Shown: one piece after another, positions 1 through 8,763 of the stretch
Layout: each line of letters opens with the position of its first letter
How positions within the stretch are numbered: the first letter of the stretch is position 1
IMG/VR virus record: IMGVR_UViG_3300027730_000821
Coordinates: 1 to 64,000 of that record
Strand: one strand, 5' to 3'
Source: a virus
DNA: 64,000 bases
Made by a program: the position numbers and the translations under genes
The notes under the pieces: model-generated
Told to the model about the DNA's origin: nothing
Databases searched by the model: none
The model's input: the letters and a program-made list of their open reading frames with translations, nothing else

Positions 1-2280
1 TTAGACAGCACCTGGGTTGAGATTCCCATTGAATATGAAAATCCTATTACAAATAATCCTGTTTTTATCAGAGTGGTTGCAGGTAATTTACCTCCTGGAT
101 TAGAAATCAACGAGCATGGATTGATTAGAGGATACGCTGCTCCTCCCTTTATAAACGTCAACCTGCCCCCAGTCAACACTGTTGCTACAGCAGTAAGTAA
201 CAATGTTATAACATGCCTTAATACCAGTAACTTTACTGCAGGAAGACCTGTCGTTTTCTCTGGAATTTCTATTGGCGGAATAGTTCCTGACCAAACTTAC
301 TTCATCGCAGCAGTGATTAATGGAACGTCGTTCACCGTGTCTAATACAATGGATGGGCCGGTTGTTGGCTTCACTGATGCTGTTGGATATATGCCTGTAC
401 AGCTCCCTTCTATCACACGGGGTCAGCCAACTAGTAAGACATTCAATTTTGTTCTCAAGTTAGATAGTGCGTTAGGGAGTGACATTCAAAGTTATTCTAT
501 ATCTGTAGTAAATCAGAATACTACAGTAAGTCAAGGTGGTCCTGGTCTAGGACCAAATTCAAGAATTCCTGCAATATTCAACACGAGACCAGAAACATTC
601 CAACTGGATCGTGATTTAACTGACTTTGGTTATTATGTGCTACCGCCCGACGGGAAAGGCACAACATATCCTATAAGCCAACCTGCGTTCATTGGTACTA
701 TCACGAGCGACAATCGATTTAATTTTAGTATTTTGGGGTACGATTTTGACGGCAATGACCTACAGTATACTTTTCTTAATCTGCCTTTAGGATTAGTCGG
801 CGACCCAGACACTGGTTGGATAACAGGAAACCCAGTAATCAATCCCGATAATGTTAGCATTTTTTCATTCAGTGTATATGCCACTAAAGTAGTATTCGGA
901 ACAGTGACTAGTTTTTCAACTCCTACTTTTACTTTCTCGTTTAAGATCGTGACTAACATAAACGGTGATATAGTTTGGATTAGTCCAGCAGATTTAGGTA
1001 TAGTGCTGAATGGATTGCCTAGTATGGCATATGTCAAGGCGACTAGTGATATTGATCTTCGATACAGAGTCGTTCCCGTTCCCGGGGAGGCGCTTCCTCC
1101 TAATCTAACATTGCTATCTACCGGAGAACTATCAGGTATTGTTGCGTTTCAGCCAGGTACTGTAGTACAAACCCTAAACACCACGACGCCGTTCACCTTT
1201 ACTATTGAAGCCTATTCAGAAACCTTTGCATCGTTGACATCTAGTCAGACGTTTACTTTATCAGTTTATCAAGAGTTTAACAATCCTACCGATATTCTAT
1301 ACATCAAGTGTACTCCTAGTATTTCAGACAGAAACTTACTAGCTACGTTGCTAGATAGTGACACTCTCATTCCGCCTGATTATCTTTATAGGTCAGACGA
1401 TCCTTTCTTTGGAAAAGCAACGAGTGTTATCTATGAACATGCATACGGTATAAATGCAAGCAACATTGATGAGTATCTAGCAGCAATCACGAAGAATCAC
1501 TACTGGAGACAACTTACTTTAGGTGAGATCAAGACTGCGGTTGCACGTAATAATGAGACCGGTGAGATTCTATATGAAGTAGTGTATAGTGAAATATATG
1601 ACAATCTAGTCAATTACAATGAAACAAGATATCAAGTAGGATCGCAGTCAAACTTCATTAATCCACAGGGTGAAAGCGTATCAAAGGAAATTTATTGGCC
1701 AAGACCTATTCCGCTATTCTTAGGTCCTTGGTACGATAGTGAAACGAACATCTTTACTTCTTGGAATAATATTCCTGACGGTCAATTGGCGTTCACTAGT
1801 AGAACACCTGGTTTTGCAAGAATTTTGTATCCTAACTCTCTGCCTAACATGAGACAACAGGTAGTAGATGAGTTGGGGCAAACGCAGAATTACGAGGTAC
1901 TGCCGCTTTGGATGACTAGTCAGCAACGTAGCGGATCAACTTTGGGGTTTACTCCCGCTTGGGTAATTGCGTACTGCAAGCCGGGACTAACTACGTTACC
2001 CGACAGCACACCGGTCAGCTATGCTCAGTATATTCAATATCAAATTCAGAATAACTGGACTAACGCACCGGGTGAGTTACAGACATTGAACACCATCAAC
2101 TTTAAGATCGATAGATTCAGTGTGAATAAGAGTGCTACATACAACTATGACAACGACCTTAATCCTCCTGCTTGGACTTCATTGCCTAGTGCAGACCCTA
2201 CACCTGATCCGATCGACTCCCGAGACTTCTACGTGCTGTTTGAGCAGGAAACAATTTTACCAGATGAAACCCAATACTAA
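1..2280 (+). CDS. Large virion protein with Ig-like domains (5' end outside window)
   Basis: The frame is open from base 1, so the gene begins upstream and at least 759 residues are visible. The chain holds repeated segments of the form LPPGLxIxxxGxIxG and LPLGLVGDPDTGWITG. These are typical of Ig/cadherin-like (He_PIG-type) folds in phage and bacterial surface proteins. The C-terminal part is rich in aromatic and polar residues and has no enzyme motif. It is followed after 23 nt by a second repetitive virion protein. The likely role is a tail, baseplate or fibre component, inferred from composition and position. The exact virion location cannot be told. Confidence 0.7.
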   Translation, partial: LDSTWVEIPIEYENPITNNPVFIRVVAGNLPPGLEINEHGLIRGYAAPPFINVNLPPVNTVATAVSNNVITCLNTSNFTAGRPVVFSGISIGGIVPDQTYFIAAVINGTSFTVSNTMDGPVVGFTDAVGYMPVQLPSITRGQPTSKTFNFVLKLDSALGSDIQSYSISVVNQNTTVSQGGPGLGPNSRIPAIFNTRPETFQLDRDLTDFGYYVLPPDGKGTTYPISQPAFIGTITSDNRFNFSILGYDFDGNDLQYTFLNLPLGLVGDPDTGWITGNPVINPDNVSIFSFSVYATKVVFGTVTSFSTPTFTFSFKIVTNINGDIVWISPADLGIVLNGLPSMAYVKATSDIDLRYRVVPVPGEALPPNLTLLSTGELSGIVAFQPGTVVQTLNTTTPFTFTIEAYSETFASLTSSQTFTLSVYQEFNNPTDILYIKCTPSISDRNLLATLLDSDTLIPPDYLYRSDDPFFGKATSVIYEHAYGINASNIDEYLAAITKNHYWRQLTLGEIKTAVARNNETGEILYEVVYSEIYDNLVNYNETRYQVGSQSNFINPQGESVSKEIYWPRPIPLFLGPWYDSETNIFTSWNNIPDGQLAFTSRTPGFARILYPNSLPNMRQQVVDELGQTQNYEVLPLWMTSQQRSGSTLGFTPAWVIAYCKPGLTTLPDSTPVSYAQYIQYQIQNNWTNAPGELQTLNTINFKIDRFSVNKSATYNYDNDLNPPAWTSLPSADPTPDPIDSRDFYVLFEQETILPDETQY

Positions 2281-2303
2281 ATACAATACGGAAATAGGAA
2301 AAT

Positions 2304-4031
2304 ATGACTAGCCAAATTAACACAAACGGAATAGATGTAAATTATCCAGTACCCGGTCAGAACAATAGTTCTCAGGGGTTTAGAGATAACTTTGCTCAAA
2401 TCAGAACCCAGTTAAACACTGGTGCAAACGAGATCACGGATCTCCAATCTAAGGTTGTGGTTAAAGCTGCTCTTAATAACTCGACTCTCAATAACGACAT
2501 GGGCAATACTCTTATCAGTAACGCATCCACTCGTGGTTTCAGGGCAACTACTTATAACTTGGGCAACGCTCTTGCAGGAAGTGTCGTAGTTGATGTTAAC
2601 AGAGCCGATGTACAGTTCGGCGCATTACAAGGTAATGTCTCGTTACAGTTCGGTAATTGGGCCCCCACTAATACACAAAGCAATGTTGTTTTAAGACTCA
2701 CGTTTGCAAATAATTCGCCAGCTTATATCTCACTACCTAACAATTGCGTAAGTTCAAACAACAATTTCGGTGTAACCCTACTTGAGAATTATGCAAATGT
2801 TAGCGGAACTGCTACTCTGAGTGCTCCGGCAAATGCAAACATCATTGAACTTCGTTTCTCAACTATCGATTGCGGTACCACCGTCACAGTAGAACCTATC
2901 AATCGTCCCTATCAAACAACTCAAGTAGTCACCCGTGACCCTGCTCCAACCGGTCTTCCCGGTGATGTAAACGGTGACGTTGCGGTAGGTGCTTCGATCG
3001 GTCAAGTAACTGCTAACACAACGTTGAACGGTCCAACAGTCATCACTGCTAATACTTTCACATCAACTGGTAGTTCTATCTCGGGAAATACTCTTACCAT
3101 CGGCACGGTGACCGCTGGCACCATTAGTGCTGGAATGCTACTCACTTCAGGTGTAGCAGCAAATACCTATATTGTAAGCAACCAGACTGGTACAGGGTCT
3201 GGATCAATTTGGACAGTAAGCCCAAGTCAAACGGTGTCTTCAACCGCGATTGATGGTTCTACTGGAATCATCACTGATGCAAACAACGTTGCTGTTCTAA
3301 CTGTAGGTGTTCAGACTTCAGGTGTCGTTCAACCCGGTATGATTCTAAACGGAACCAACGTAACAGCAAATACTTTCATCGTTAAGAATATTTCGGGTTC
3401 GGGCAATGGCTCAACATGGCAGGTAAGCACTGCACAGTTTGGTGCAAACACAACTATCGGCGGCAATATTGGATTGTTGACAGTAAGTAATACTACTGGT
3501 TTCTATCGTGATATGCCGATCACCTTTACTGGTACAACATTTGGTAATATCAATGTAGGCACCACATATTACGTAAAAGAAATCGCAAGCGCAACAGGTA
3601 TCACGTTGTCAACTACCCCAGGTGGAGCAATGTTGACTCTATCTAACGCTTCCGGTACGATGTCTGGTAACCCAGTAACATATATGTACTTGGCCACAAA
3701 CGATTACAATTCCGATTCGTTCTCTAAGACAGTAACTAACACTTACGTAACTACTAACGACATCAAGCTAAGTGGCACGGCTAATCTATCAGTGAATGCT
3801 CCTATTGTGTTTACTGGTAGTGTTTTTGGTGGTTTAGCTGCTAACACTGTATACTATGTGAAGTCAATTGATAGTGGTAATTCAAATATCACGGTAAGTC
3901 AATCAAGATATAATGGCATCGCAGGATCACCTGTTCTATTAACTACGGCATCAAATACTGCGACTGCGACTGCAACTTGCTACACCGGAGGCAATGATAT
4001 TTGGCAACGCATTAGCTTCAGTGCTTGGTAA
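2304..4031 (+). CDS. Repetitive virion protein (tail/fibre-like)
   Basis: 575 aa. The N-terminus MTSQINTNGIDVNYPVPGQ leads into NNSSQGFRDNFAQIRTQL, a start seen in structural proteins of T4-like marine phages. The body is rich in Ser, Thr, Asn and Gly and carries imperfect repeats built on GxISAGMLLTSGVAANTYIV, NGSTWQVS and AANTVYYVKSI. Such repeats are expected of a beta-rich fibre or adhesin. There are no Cys-based or catalytic motifs. A weak late-promoter-like CTAAATA (2277-2284) and the purine run ggaaatagg precede the ATG. Function is inferred from composition and its neighbour. Confidence 0.65.
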   Translation: MTSQINTNGIDVNYPVPGQNNSSQGFRDNFAQIRTQLNTGANEITDLQSKVVVKAALNNSTLNNDMGNTLISNASTRGFRATTYNLGNALAGSVVVDVNRADVQFGALQGNVSLQFGNWAPTNTQSNVVLRLTFANNSPAYISLPNNCVSSNNNFGVTLLENYANVSGTATLSAPANANIIELRFSTIDCGTTVTVEPINRPYQTTQVVTRDPAPTGLPGDVNGDVAVGASIGQVTANTTLNGPTVITANTFTSTGSSISGNTLTIGTVTAGTISAGMLLTSGVAANTYIVSNQTGTGSGSIWTVSPSQTVSSTAIDGSTGIITDANNVAVLTVGVQTSGVVQPGMILNGTNVTANTFIVKNISGSGNGSTWQVSTAQFGANTTIGGNIGLLTVSNTTGFYRDMPITFTGTTFGNINVGTTYYVKEIASATGITLSTTPGGAMLTLSNASGTMSGNPVTYMYLATNDYNSDSFSKTVTNTYVTTNDIKLSGTANLSVNAPIVFTGSVFGGLAANTVYYVKSIDSGNSNITVSQSRYNGIAGSPVLLTTASNTATATATCYTGGNDIWQRISFSAW

Positions 4032-4034
4032 CAT

Positions 4035-4280
4035 ATGGAACATCCGTTTATAAATAATATCGGGGGCAAGTCACTTGAAGAACTTCAAGAAACTATGTCT
4101 GGTTTAACGAGCAAACTAACATTTGCGTATAGAACAGGCAACGGTCCCTTGATACATCAATTGCAGATGGCTCTTGAAAGCTACAAGAATCAGCACAGCA
4201 AGAAAATGGATGAGATTTTTGATAAACAAAAGCTAACTAACAAAATCAATATTCAGTCCGACAATGCACACAAGAATTGA
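4035..4280 (+). CDS. Small conserved phage protein, coiled-coil-like
   Basis: 81 aa, starting 3 nt after the stop of the virion gene and overlapping the next gene by 17 nt, so it is probably cotranscribed and coupled. The sequence contains LEELQETMSGLTSKLTFAYRTG and then a Lys/Gln-rich helix, suggesting a mostly helical protein. Similar short proteins occur in the structural region of T4-like phages, but I recognise no named family. No Shine-Dalgarno is obvious, which fits translational coupling. Confidence 0.55.
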   Translation: MEHPFINNIGGKSLEELQETMSGLTSKLTFAYRTGNGPLIHQLQMALESYKNQHSKKMDEIFDKQKLTNKINIQSDNAHKN

Positions 4281-4821
4281 GAAAGACGCCTTTTTTCAGG
4301 CAGGTGTTCATTTTGGAGGAAGTTTTTACGTAAACACCTATGAGCTAACTCTTTCTATGCTAGTAGAAACTGATGTGGACAGAGAACAAGCGATAGCAAT
4401 GGAAAGATTGAATTATTTTTTAACCGATACTTTGCAGAATTGCTTGTTTATTCAAGACACCGAAATAGTCAGCATCGAAAATTATAAGAAAGCCGGACTT
4501 AAAATCTGCGAACTTCCAAAAGAACCATTAGATCAGGTAGTTGGAATGATACTTATACAAAAGCTGAATGCTATCATGGAAGACAGAATGGTTGTCACTG
4601 ACCTCACATTAGGATCAGTGTTGAGCGAGGGCGTTCGCTATCACATCGTAGCCGAAGTAGCAGAAAGCATGATGAGTGGTGACTTTTGGTGGAACAAGCC
4701 TGACTTCTGCATATGCAGGAACCCATTCATTCAGGCAAAGTTCGGCAACATAGTTAAGCTATTCGATGATAGTGAATGGGCTAGATTGGGCTTAACTTGG
4801 AAAGAAAAAACATCCAAATAG
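4264..4821 (+). CDS. Conserved phage protein of unknown function
   Basis: 185 aa. The start ATG lies inside the end of the preceding gene. The protein is acidic, with a hydrophobic core and a C-terminal segment WWNKPDFCICRNPF. No enzymatic motif, signal peptide or membrane helix is visible. It sits at the end of the structural operon, immediately before a sigma70-like promoter (4823-4851) that starts a new transcription unit. It ends in TAG, showing that amber is a normal stop codon in this genome. Confidence 0.55.
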   Translation: MHTRIEKDAFFQAGVHFGGSFYVNTYELTLSMLVETDVDREQAIAMERLNYFLTDTLQNCLFIQDTEIVSIENYKKAGLKICELPKEPLDQVVGMILIQKLNAIMEDRMVVTDLTLGSVLSEGVRYHIVAEVAESMMSGDFWWNKPDFCICRNPFIQAKFGNIVKLFDDSEWARLGLTWKEKTSK

Positions 4822-4822
4822 C

Positions 4823-4851
4823 TTGACAACACCCCTATAACCTGTCACAAT
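4823..4851 (+). promoter_or_regulatory. Sigma70-like promoter giving a leaderless mRNA
   Basis: TTGACA (4823-4828), 17-nt spacer, CACAAT (4846-4851). The ATG at 4859 begins 7 nt after the -10 box, so transcription would start at or next to the A of the start codon. No Shine-Dalgarno is possible on such a transcript. Confidence 0.6.
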
Positions 4852-4858
4852 ACCTTAT

Positions 4859-5368
4859 ATGATTACCGACAAGTATGGACAGCAAATCTACACAGAACAA
4901 GATATATGTGACTATTATATGGTCAACAATGACGCACAGCTAAAGAACGTGCTAGTCTCAGACAAGATCACGTTCAGTCCTGAACTAAATCTAGAAAAAA
5001 TTCCAACTCTAATTCATCACATAGTCAACGAAGACTTGTCTGTCGAGGAATTCGATAACAGATGCAAAGAAAATTGGTATATTCCGAAAGAATATCTAGA
5101 ACTCGACATTGCTAAGTTTGTTTTGGATCAATGTAAGACCGAAGCAGAACTACAACGGGCAGGTGAAGAGTTGTTAATGTACCAAGAACGTGATATGTTT
5201 GTTCTTCTACAGTATTTGAAATACCTAGTCGATACTATGCGTAAGAACAATATCGTCTGGGGTGTAGGAAGAGGTTCTAGTGTCAGCAGTTTCGTGCTGT
5301 ATCTCATTGGGATTCATCGGATTGACTCGTTGTACTATGACCTGTCTATTAATGAGTTTTTAAAATAG
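4859..5368 (+). CDS. DnaE-like (DNA polymerase III alpha) fragment protein
   Basis: 169 aa. The C-terminal half matches the start of the DnaE palm: helix with ELLMYQERDMFVLLQYLKYL, then WGVGRGSSVSSFVLYLIGI and the segment IDSLYYDLSINEFL. This corresponds to the bacterial GRGSAAGSLVAYxLGIxxIDPLxYxLLFERFL motif. The protein stops just before the region that would carry the catalytic Asp residues, so it cannot be a polymerase by itself. Related stand-alone fragments occur in T4-like cyanophages. It may bind the primer-template, or compete for or recruit host replisome parts. That role is inference. Confidence 0.65.
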   Translation: MITDKYGQQIYTEQDICDYYMVNNDAQLKNVLVSDKITFSPELNLEKIPTLIHHIVNEDLSVEEFDNRCKENWYIPKEYLELDIAKFVLDQCKTEAELQRAGEELLMYQERDMFVLLQYLKYLVDTMRKNNIVWGVGRGSSVSSFVLYLIGIHRIDSLYYDLSINEFLK

Positions 5369-5371
5369 TCG

Positions 5372-5400
5372 TTGTTTTACGGACATAAATACTAAAACAA
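5372..5400 (+). promoter_or_regulatory. Late promoter CATAAATA inside an A/U-rich inverted repeat
   Basis: CATAAATA (5384-5391) is flanked by TTGTTTTA (5372-5379) and its exact complement TAAAACAA (5393-5400). The Shine-Dalgarno AAAGGAG follows directly. Initiation about 6 nt after the box would remove the left arm. Confidence 0.6.
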
Positions 5401-5412
5401 AGGAGAACAAAA

Positions 5413-5808
5413 ATGGCAGAATATCGTTCAGCATTAGGAAAATCAGTTGACATGGGATCCATTGCTTCAAGGAATGAGCATGTCCGCGCAGTCGGAAACA
5501 TGAAGGTTAATGCTCGCGGCGACACCATTGATAGTCAGGGACGAGTAGTTACTCCCGTGACTAGAAAGGTAAGTGATGGGTATCAGCGTACAGTTTCTAA
5601 TCGAGCAGCTAATGTCCTAAAACCAAAGAACGCAGCAGCCGCTGACGTTCAAGCAGGTGAAGAGCTTCATCCAGCCGAACTAGAGTTAGAAGATGATCAC
5701 GAAGCCGAAGAAATTGAGGCTATCAAAGCAGCACAGAAGGTTGTCATCAAGCCAGCCAGCGAAGCTCCTGATTTCGTGATTCCGGAAGAAACTAAGAAAA
5801 CTAAGTAA
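5413..5808 (+). CDS. Conserved phage protein, charged
   Basis: 131 aa. It is preceded by a T4-like late promoter (CATAAATA) and a strong Shine-Dalgarno (aaaggag). The N-terminus MAEYRSALGKSVDMGSIAS is followed by a basic region and an acidic tail (EELHPAELELEDDHEAEEIE) ending in Lys-rich residues. No catalytic motif is seen. Late expression suggests a virion, scaffold or assembly role. Two nucleotides separate it from the co-chaperonin gene. Confidence 0.6.
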   Translation: MAEYRSALGKSVDMGSIASRNEHVRAVGNMKVNARGDTIDSQGRVVTPVTRKVSDGYQRTVSNRAANVLKPKNAAAADVQAGEELHPAELELEDDHEAEEIEAIKAAQKVVIKPASEAPDFVIPEETKKTK

Positions 5809-5809
5809 C

Positions 5810-6178
5810 ATGGCTAGTAGACGTAATCTATCTGTAACCAAAGTAATGAAGCTACGTCCACTAAAGGATACCATTCTAGTACATGGAATGGAGTTTAAGG
5901 AACGTCTAAGTCGAGGAGGACTTATTCTTCTAGACGATGACATGAAGAGCCAGGGAATTCGGCCGCGCTGGGGGCAAGTCTATGCAGTCGGACCTGACGT
6001 TAAAGATGTAAAAGTAAATGATTATATTATGATAGCACACGGTCGCTGGTCACGTGGTCAAACCATCGAAGACGAAGACGGCGAGAAAATTATCCGTAAA
6101 GTAGACCCAAATGATATTTTATTAATTAGTGATGAAAAAGTAGAAGACTACACAATGAGTGACAAAGTTGTTGCATAA
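5810..6178 (+). CDS. gp31-like / GroES-like co-chaperonin
   Basis: 122 aa. The segment KLRPLKDTILVHGMEFKE, then GGLILLDDD, GIRPRWGQVYAVGPDV and VKVNDYIMIAHGRWSRG follows the Cpn10 beta-barrel pattern: an LRPL(x)D start, a mobile loop with GGL/I, and a G-x-V-x-A-V-G-P turn. T4 gp31 replaces host GroES so that GroEL can fold the major capsid protein. The same role is likely here. The gene lies directly after a late gene and ends at a hairpin terminator (6180-6211). Confidence 0.8.
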   Translation: MASRRNLSVTKVMKLRPLKDTILVHGMEFKERLSRGGLILLDDDMKSQGIRPRWGQVYAVGPDVKDVKVNDYIMIAHGRWSRGQTIEDEDGEKIIRKVDPNDILLISDEKVEDYTMSDKVVA

Positions 6179-6180
6179 AG

Positions 6181-6210
6181 AATTGGGAGAAGGGAAACTT
6201 TCTCCCAATT
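6181..6210 (+). terminator. Hairpin terminator
   Basis: AATTGGGAGA (6181-6190) pairs exactly with TCTCCCAATT (6201-6210) and can be extended inward by one A-T and one G-U pair. It sits 2 nt after the co-chaperonin stop. The following T-run is weak (TTTC). Confidence 0.65.
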
Positions 6211-6213
6211 TCA

Positions 6214-6242
6214 TTGACAGTTTGGGTATAACATACTATTAT
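6214..6242 (+). promoter_or_regulatory. Sigma70-like promoter giving a leaderless mRNA
   Basis: TTGACA (6214-6219), 17-nt spacer, TATTAT (6237-6242). The ATG at 6249 starts 6 nt after the -10 box, placing the predicted +1 on the start codon. Confidence 0.75.
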
Positions 6243-6248
6243 AAGAGC

Positions 6249-6413
6249 ATGAATAACAAATCTACCTTAGTTAAAACAATTCCTTACCTCGCCGCCGTTG
6301 TAGCTGCAGGTGCTGCTGCGTATGCTATTGTGAAGACATATAAAACGGTCAAGAGTTTGGACGATGTTTTACATTCAATGTTTAATGGCAAGAAAGTAAC
6401 CGATGAAAAATAA
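6249..6413 (+). CDS. Small membrane protein
   Basis: 54 aa from the ATG at 6249. The frame is open further upstream, but the terminator and promoter at 6181-6242 exclude the longer start. One transmembrane segment, IPYLAAVVAAGAAAYAIV, lies near residues 11-28, followed by a basic cytoplasmic tail. The last 11 nt overlap the gp44 gene, so the two are coupled. Its function is unknown. Confidence 0.55.
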   Translation: MNNKSTLVKTIPYLAAVVAAGAAAYAIVKTYKTVKSLDDVLHSMFNGKKVTDEK

Positions 6414-7326
6414 CCTGTGGGTTGAGAAGTATCGCCCGAAACACATAAGCGATTACGTGTTTGTAAACGAACGTCAGAAGGAACAAGTTGAGTCTTGGGT
6501 ACGAGACGGTTCTATTCCGCATCTTCTGTTGAGCGGTGATCCGGGCACAGGCAAGACTACCCTAGCAAAAGTTCTTATCAATGAACTTGACATCGAACAT
6601 TTTGACGTTCTAGAGATTAACGCTTCTCGTGAGAACGGTGTTGCAATCGTCAAAGACAAGATCAACTCGTTTGCACAGACTATGCCCTTTGGCAGAATGA
6701 AGATTGTCCTACTTGACGAGGCTGACTACACTTCCGCTGAATTCCAAGCAGCACTTCGTAACGACATGGAAGCTTATGCAAGCACTGTTCGTTACATTCT
6801 GACTTGTAACTATCAGCACAAGATCATCCCTGCACTCAAGTCTCGCTGTCACGAGTTCCATATCGCAAAGCCTGATATGACTGACTTCACTGCTCGTGCA
6901 GCTACAGTTCTTTTCGCTGAAAACATTGAGTTTGAGTTGGATGACCTTGATACGTATGTTCGTGCGACCTATCCCGATCTTCGTAAGTGTCTGAATCAGC
7001 TACAGAACAATTCAACTTCGGGTAAGCTAGTTCCTACACATTCTGAAGGGTCAGGAGAAGACGAGATTCTTATCTCTGCTACAGAATTGTTCAAGGCAGG
7101 AAAGATTCTTGAAGGTCGTCAGCAGTTAATGCAGTATATCAGTCTGTACCCAACCCGCGTTGAAGACTGTTATCGGTTCATGTATGACAATCTTGATCTT
7201 TGGGGCAAGTCGCAAGAGAAGAAGGATGCGGCAATCATCATCATTCGTAATGGTCTTGCTAATCTGCCGCTCGTAGCTATCCCTGAAATCAGTCTTGCAG
7301 CAACACTTGTGGAGTTGACATCGTGA
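6403..7326 (+). CDS. 44: Sliding-clamp loader ATPase subunit (gp44-like)
   Basis: 307 aa, close to T4 gp44. The AAA+ RFC-type sequence starts LWVEKYRPK. Walker A is GDPGTGKTT (45-53), Walker B is IVLLDEAD (101-108), and the SRC arginine-finger motif is at 147-149. In T4, gp44 forms a complex with gp62 that loads the gp45 clamp onto primer ends for gp43. A gp62 gene is not recognisable next to it. gp45 and gp43 are encoded about 30 kb away, unlike the compact T4 45-44-62-regA-43 order. The gene is coupled to the upstream small membrane protein and overlaps the next gene by 4 nt. Confidence 0.9.
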   Translation: MKNNLWVEKYRPKHISDYVFVNERQKEQVESWVRDGSIPHLLLSGDPGTGKTTLAKVLINELDIEHFDVLEINASRENGVAIVKDKINSFAQTMPFGRMKIVLLDEADYTSAEFQAALRNDMEAYASTVRYILTCNYQHKIIPALKSRCHEFHIAKPDMTDFTARAATVLFAENIEFELDDLDTYVRATYPDLRKCLNQLQNNSTSGKLVPTHSEGSGEDEILISATELFKAGKILEGRQQLMQYISLYPTRVEDCYRFMYDNLDLWGKSQEKKDAAIIIIRNGLANLPLVAIPEISLAATLVELTS

Positions 7327-7637
7327 TTCACTTTTCATTTAACCTAAGCTGGCCATGGTTCAAGGATTTTGAAGGCTTACAGCATGACTATTTCTATAAG
7401 GCATGGCGTGTAACTAAAAATAAAACCCTAGAATTGCAGATCAGTCGCAGTTCCGATACTCTAATCGGAGGGAGCTTTGATTGGCGTATGAATACTGATC
7501 ATGCAGGTGTAATGTTTGATGTTAGCCTATTCCGTAGATTCATTCATGTCTCGTTCTGTGATAATAGACATTGGAACGATGAAGAAAATCGTTATGTGAA
7601 CTATGATAATCCAGAAGAAGTGGAGAAGTACTGGTGA
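7323..7637 (+). CDS. Conserved phage protein
   Basis: 104 aa with a GTG start that overlaps the gp44 stop. It is rich in aromatics (MIHFSFNLSWPWFKDF, then YFYKAWRVTKNKTLELQISR). It looks like a small beta-rich globular protein without catalytic motifs. It occupies the place of the T4 clamp-loader subunit gp62, but its length and sequence do not support that identity. The function is unknown. Confidence 0.55.
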   Translation: MIHFSFNLSWPWFKDFEGLQHDYFYKAWRVTKNKTLELQISRSSDTLIGGSFDWRMNTDHAGVMFDVSLFRRFIHVSFCDNRHWNDEENRYVNYDNPEEVEKYW

Positions 7638-7939
7638 GATACCTTTTAATTTCATTTTTGAGAAAAAATAACGGACAGATTGACGAGATGGTCTCTGTCA
7701 GCAAGCGTGTTCGTACATCCGACATGAACTCGCAGAATGTTATCATGGACTTTGCCGAACAGAAGGTGGTCAAATGCGTCATTGAAGGTAAGGAACATGA
7801 TACCTCTTTCGACCTAATGCGGCAGTATTATGCGAGGGTCTATCCTACTCTAGTTGAACAGTTAGAGAAGGAAGCACCCATCACGAAGAAGCAGGAAAAA
7901 TTAGCTGCTATGTTAACTCCTCCAAAGAAGAAAAAGTAA
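7634..7939 (+). CDS. Conserved phage protein
   Basis: 101 aa, GTG start overlapping the previous stop by 4 nt. The sequence RYLLISFLRKNNGQIDEM followed by VIMDFAEQKVVKCVIEG and a Lys-rich tail is a type I associate with T4-like marine phages, without a known role. It is the last gene of the gp44 operon and ends at a strong bidirectional hairpin. Confidence 0.55.
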   Translation: MRYLLISFLRKNNGQIDEMVSVSKRVRTSDMNSQNVIMDFAEQKVVKCVIEGKEHDTSFDLMRQYYARVYPTLVEQLEKEAPITKKQEKLAAMLTPPKKKK

Positions 7940-7960
7940 ACGGGGCATTGCCCCGTTTAC
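7936..7960. terminator. Bidirectional terminator hairpin
   Basis: GTAAACGGGGC (7936-7946) and GCCCCGTTTAC (7950-7960) form a perfect 11-bp stem with an ATT loop between two convergent genes. Both strands have A/T flanks. Confidence 0.85.
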
Positions 7961-7968
7961 CATATTGA

Positions 7969-8730
7969 TCATTTATACATTGTTAAGACATGTTCAATAA
8001 TTTTGTGTCTTCTAATATCCTTCACATCAAACTTACAAGCTGCCATACCGGGCACACGATAATTTTCAATCCTGTGCGTCAAATCCAGTAAGCCATTATC
8101 AGGTGTCTTACGATCAGTCTGCTCTACATCTCCAGTAATGACTATCTTACTCCCTTCACCGATCCTAGTCATCAGCATTTTCATCTGGCTAGGTGTAGCG
8201 TTTTGAGCTTCATCTAGAATGATCCAACTGTGTTTGAAATTGCGACCACGGCAGAATGCTAGCGGGGCAATCTCGATAACTTGTTCTTTAACCATATATT
8301 CAAGTTCTGTTGTAGTATAGAACTCTCTTAGTACGTCGAATAGAGGTCTTACCCACGGTTCCATTTTAGAATTTAGATCGCCAGGTAAGAATCCGTGTTT
8401 CTCGTCATCGACGGCTACGGCTGGTCTTGTTAGTAAAATTTTATTACAATCTCCTTGTCTCATCGCTTTAATTGCTGCTAGCATTGCTAGATAGGTTTTA
8501 CCTGTTCCCGCAGGTCCGCTAACCACGACGATATCTGTTTCAGGGTCTGTCAATGCGATTATGTATTTTTCCTGATTTATGCTCTGAGGCACTAGTTCGA
8601 CTGGTTTTCGGACTTTCTTGGGTTGGGTTTGGTTAAAGTCGATAGTCTTGGACTCCTTCACATAGAACGTCCTTTCGTCTGAGTATCGTTTTCTGTCTCT
8701 CGGTTGTGCGCTTGTTCTTCTTTTAGGCAA
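7969..8730 (-). CDS. phoH: PhoH-like ATPase
   Basis: 253 aa. A basic N-terminal extension (1-45) precedes a PhoH domain. Walker A is GPAGTGKT (72-79), then TRPAVAVDDEKHGFLPGDL, and Walker B is IILDEAQN (170-176) with the downstream GDVEQTD. PhoH-like genes are widespread in marine T4-like phages. The family is a P-loop NTPase of the SF1 fold, with proposed RNA or phosphate-stress roles. The gene is transcribed against its neighbours. Upstream, on the coding strand, a hairpin GAGAAC-aaaa-GTTCTC (8764-8779) and the Shine-Dalgarno taggag precede the start. Confidence 0.88.
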   Translation of the reverse strand: MPKRRTSAQPRDRKRYSDERTFYVKESKTIDFNQTQPKKVRKPVELVPQSINQEKYIIALTDPETDIVVVSGPAGTGKTYLAMLAAIKAMRQGDCNKILLTRPAVAVDDEKHGFLPGDLNSKMEPWVRPLFDVLREFYTTTELEYMVKEQVIEIAPLAFCRGRNFKHSWIILDEAQNATPSQMKMLMTRIGEGSKIVITGDVEQTDRKTPDNGLLDLTHRIENYRVPGMAACKFDVKDIRRHKIIEHVLTMYK

Positions 8731-8763
8731 GTTTGATCTCCTAAGATATGTTACACTTCACTA

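Noticed and set aside
4819-5000. TAG reassignment to a sense codon as explanation of the amber in the ligase-cassette endonuclease
   Set aside because: Several solid genes in the window end in TAG, such as those ending at 4821, 33047 and 47268, so TAG works as a stop.
7323-7637. Assignment as clamp-loader subunit gp62
   Set aside because: Position after gp44 fits, but the length is 104 aa against about 187 and no gp62-like sequence was seen.
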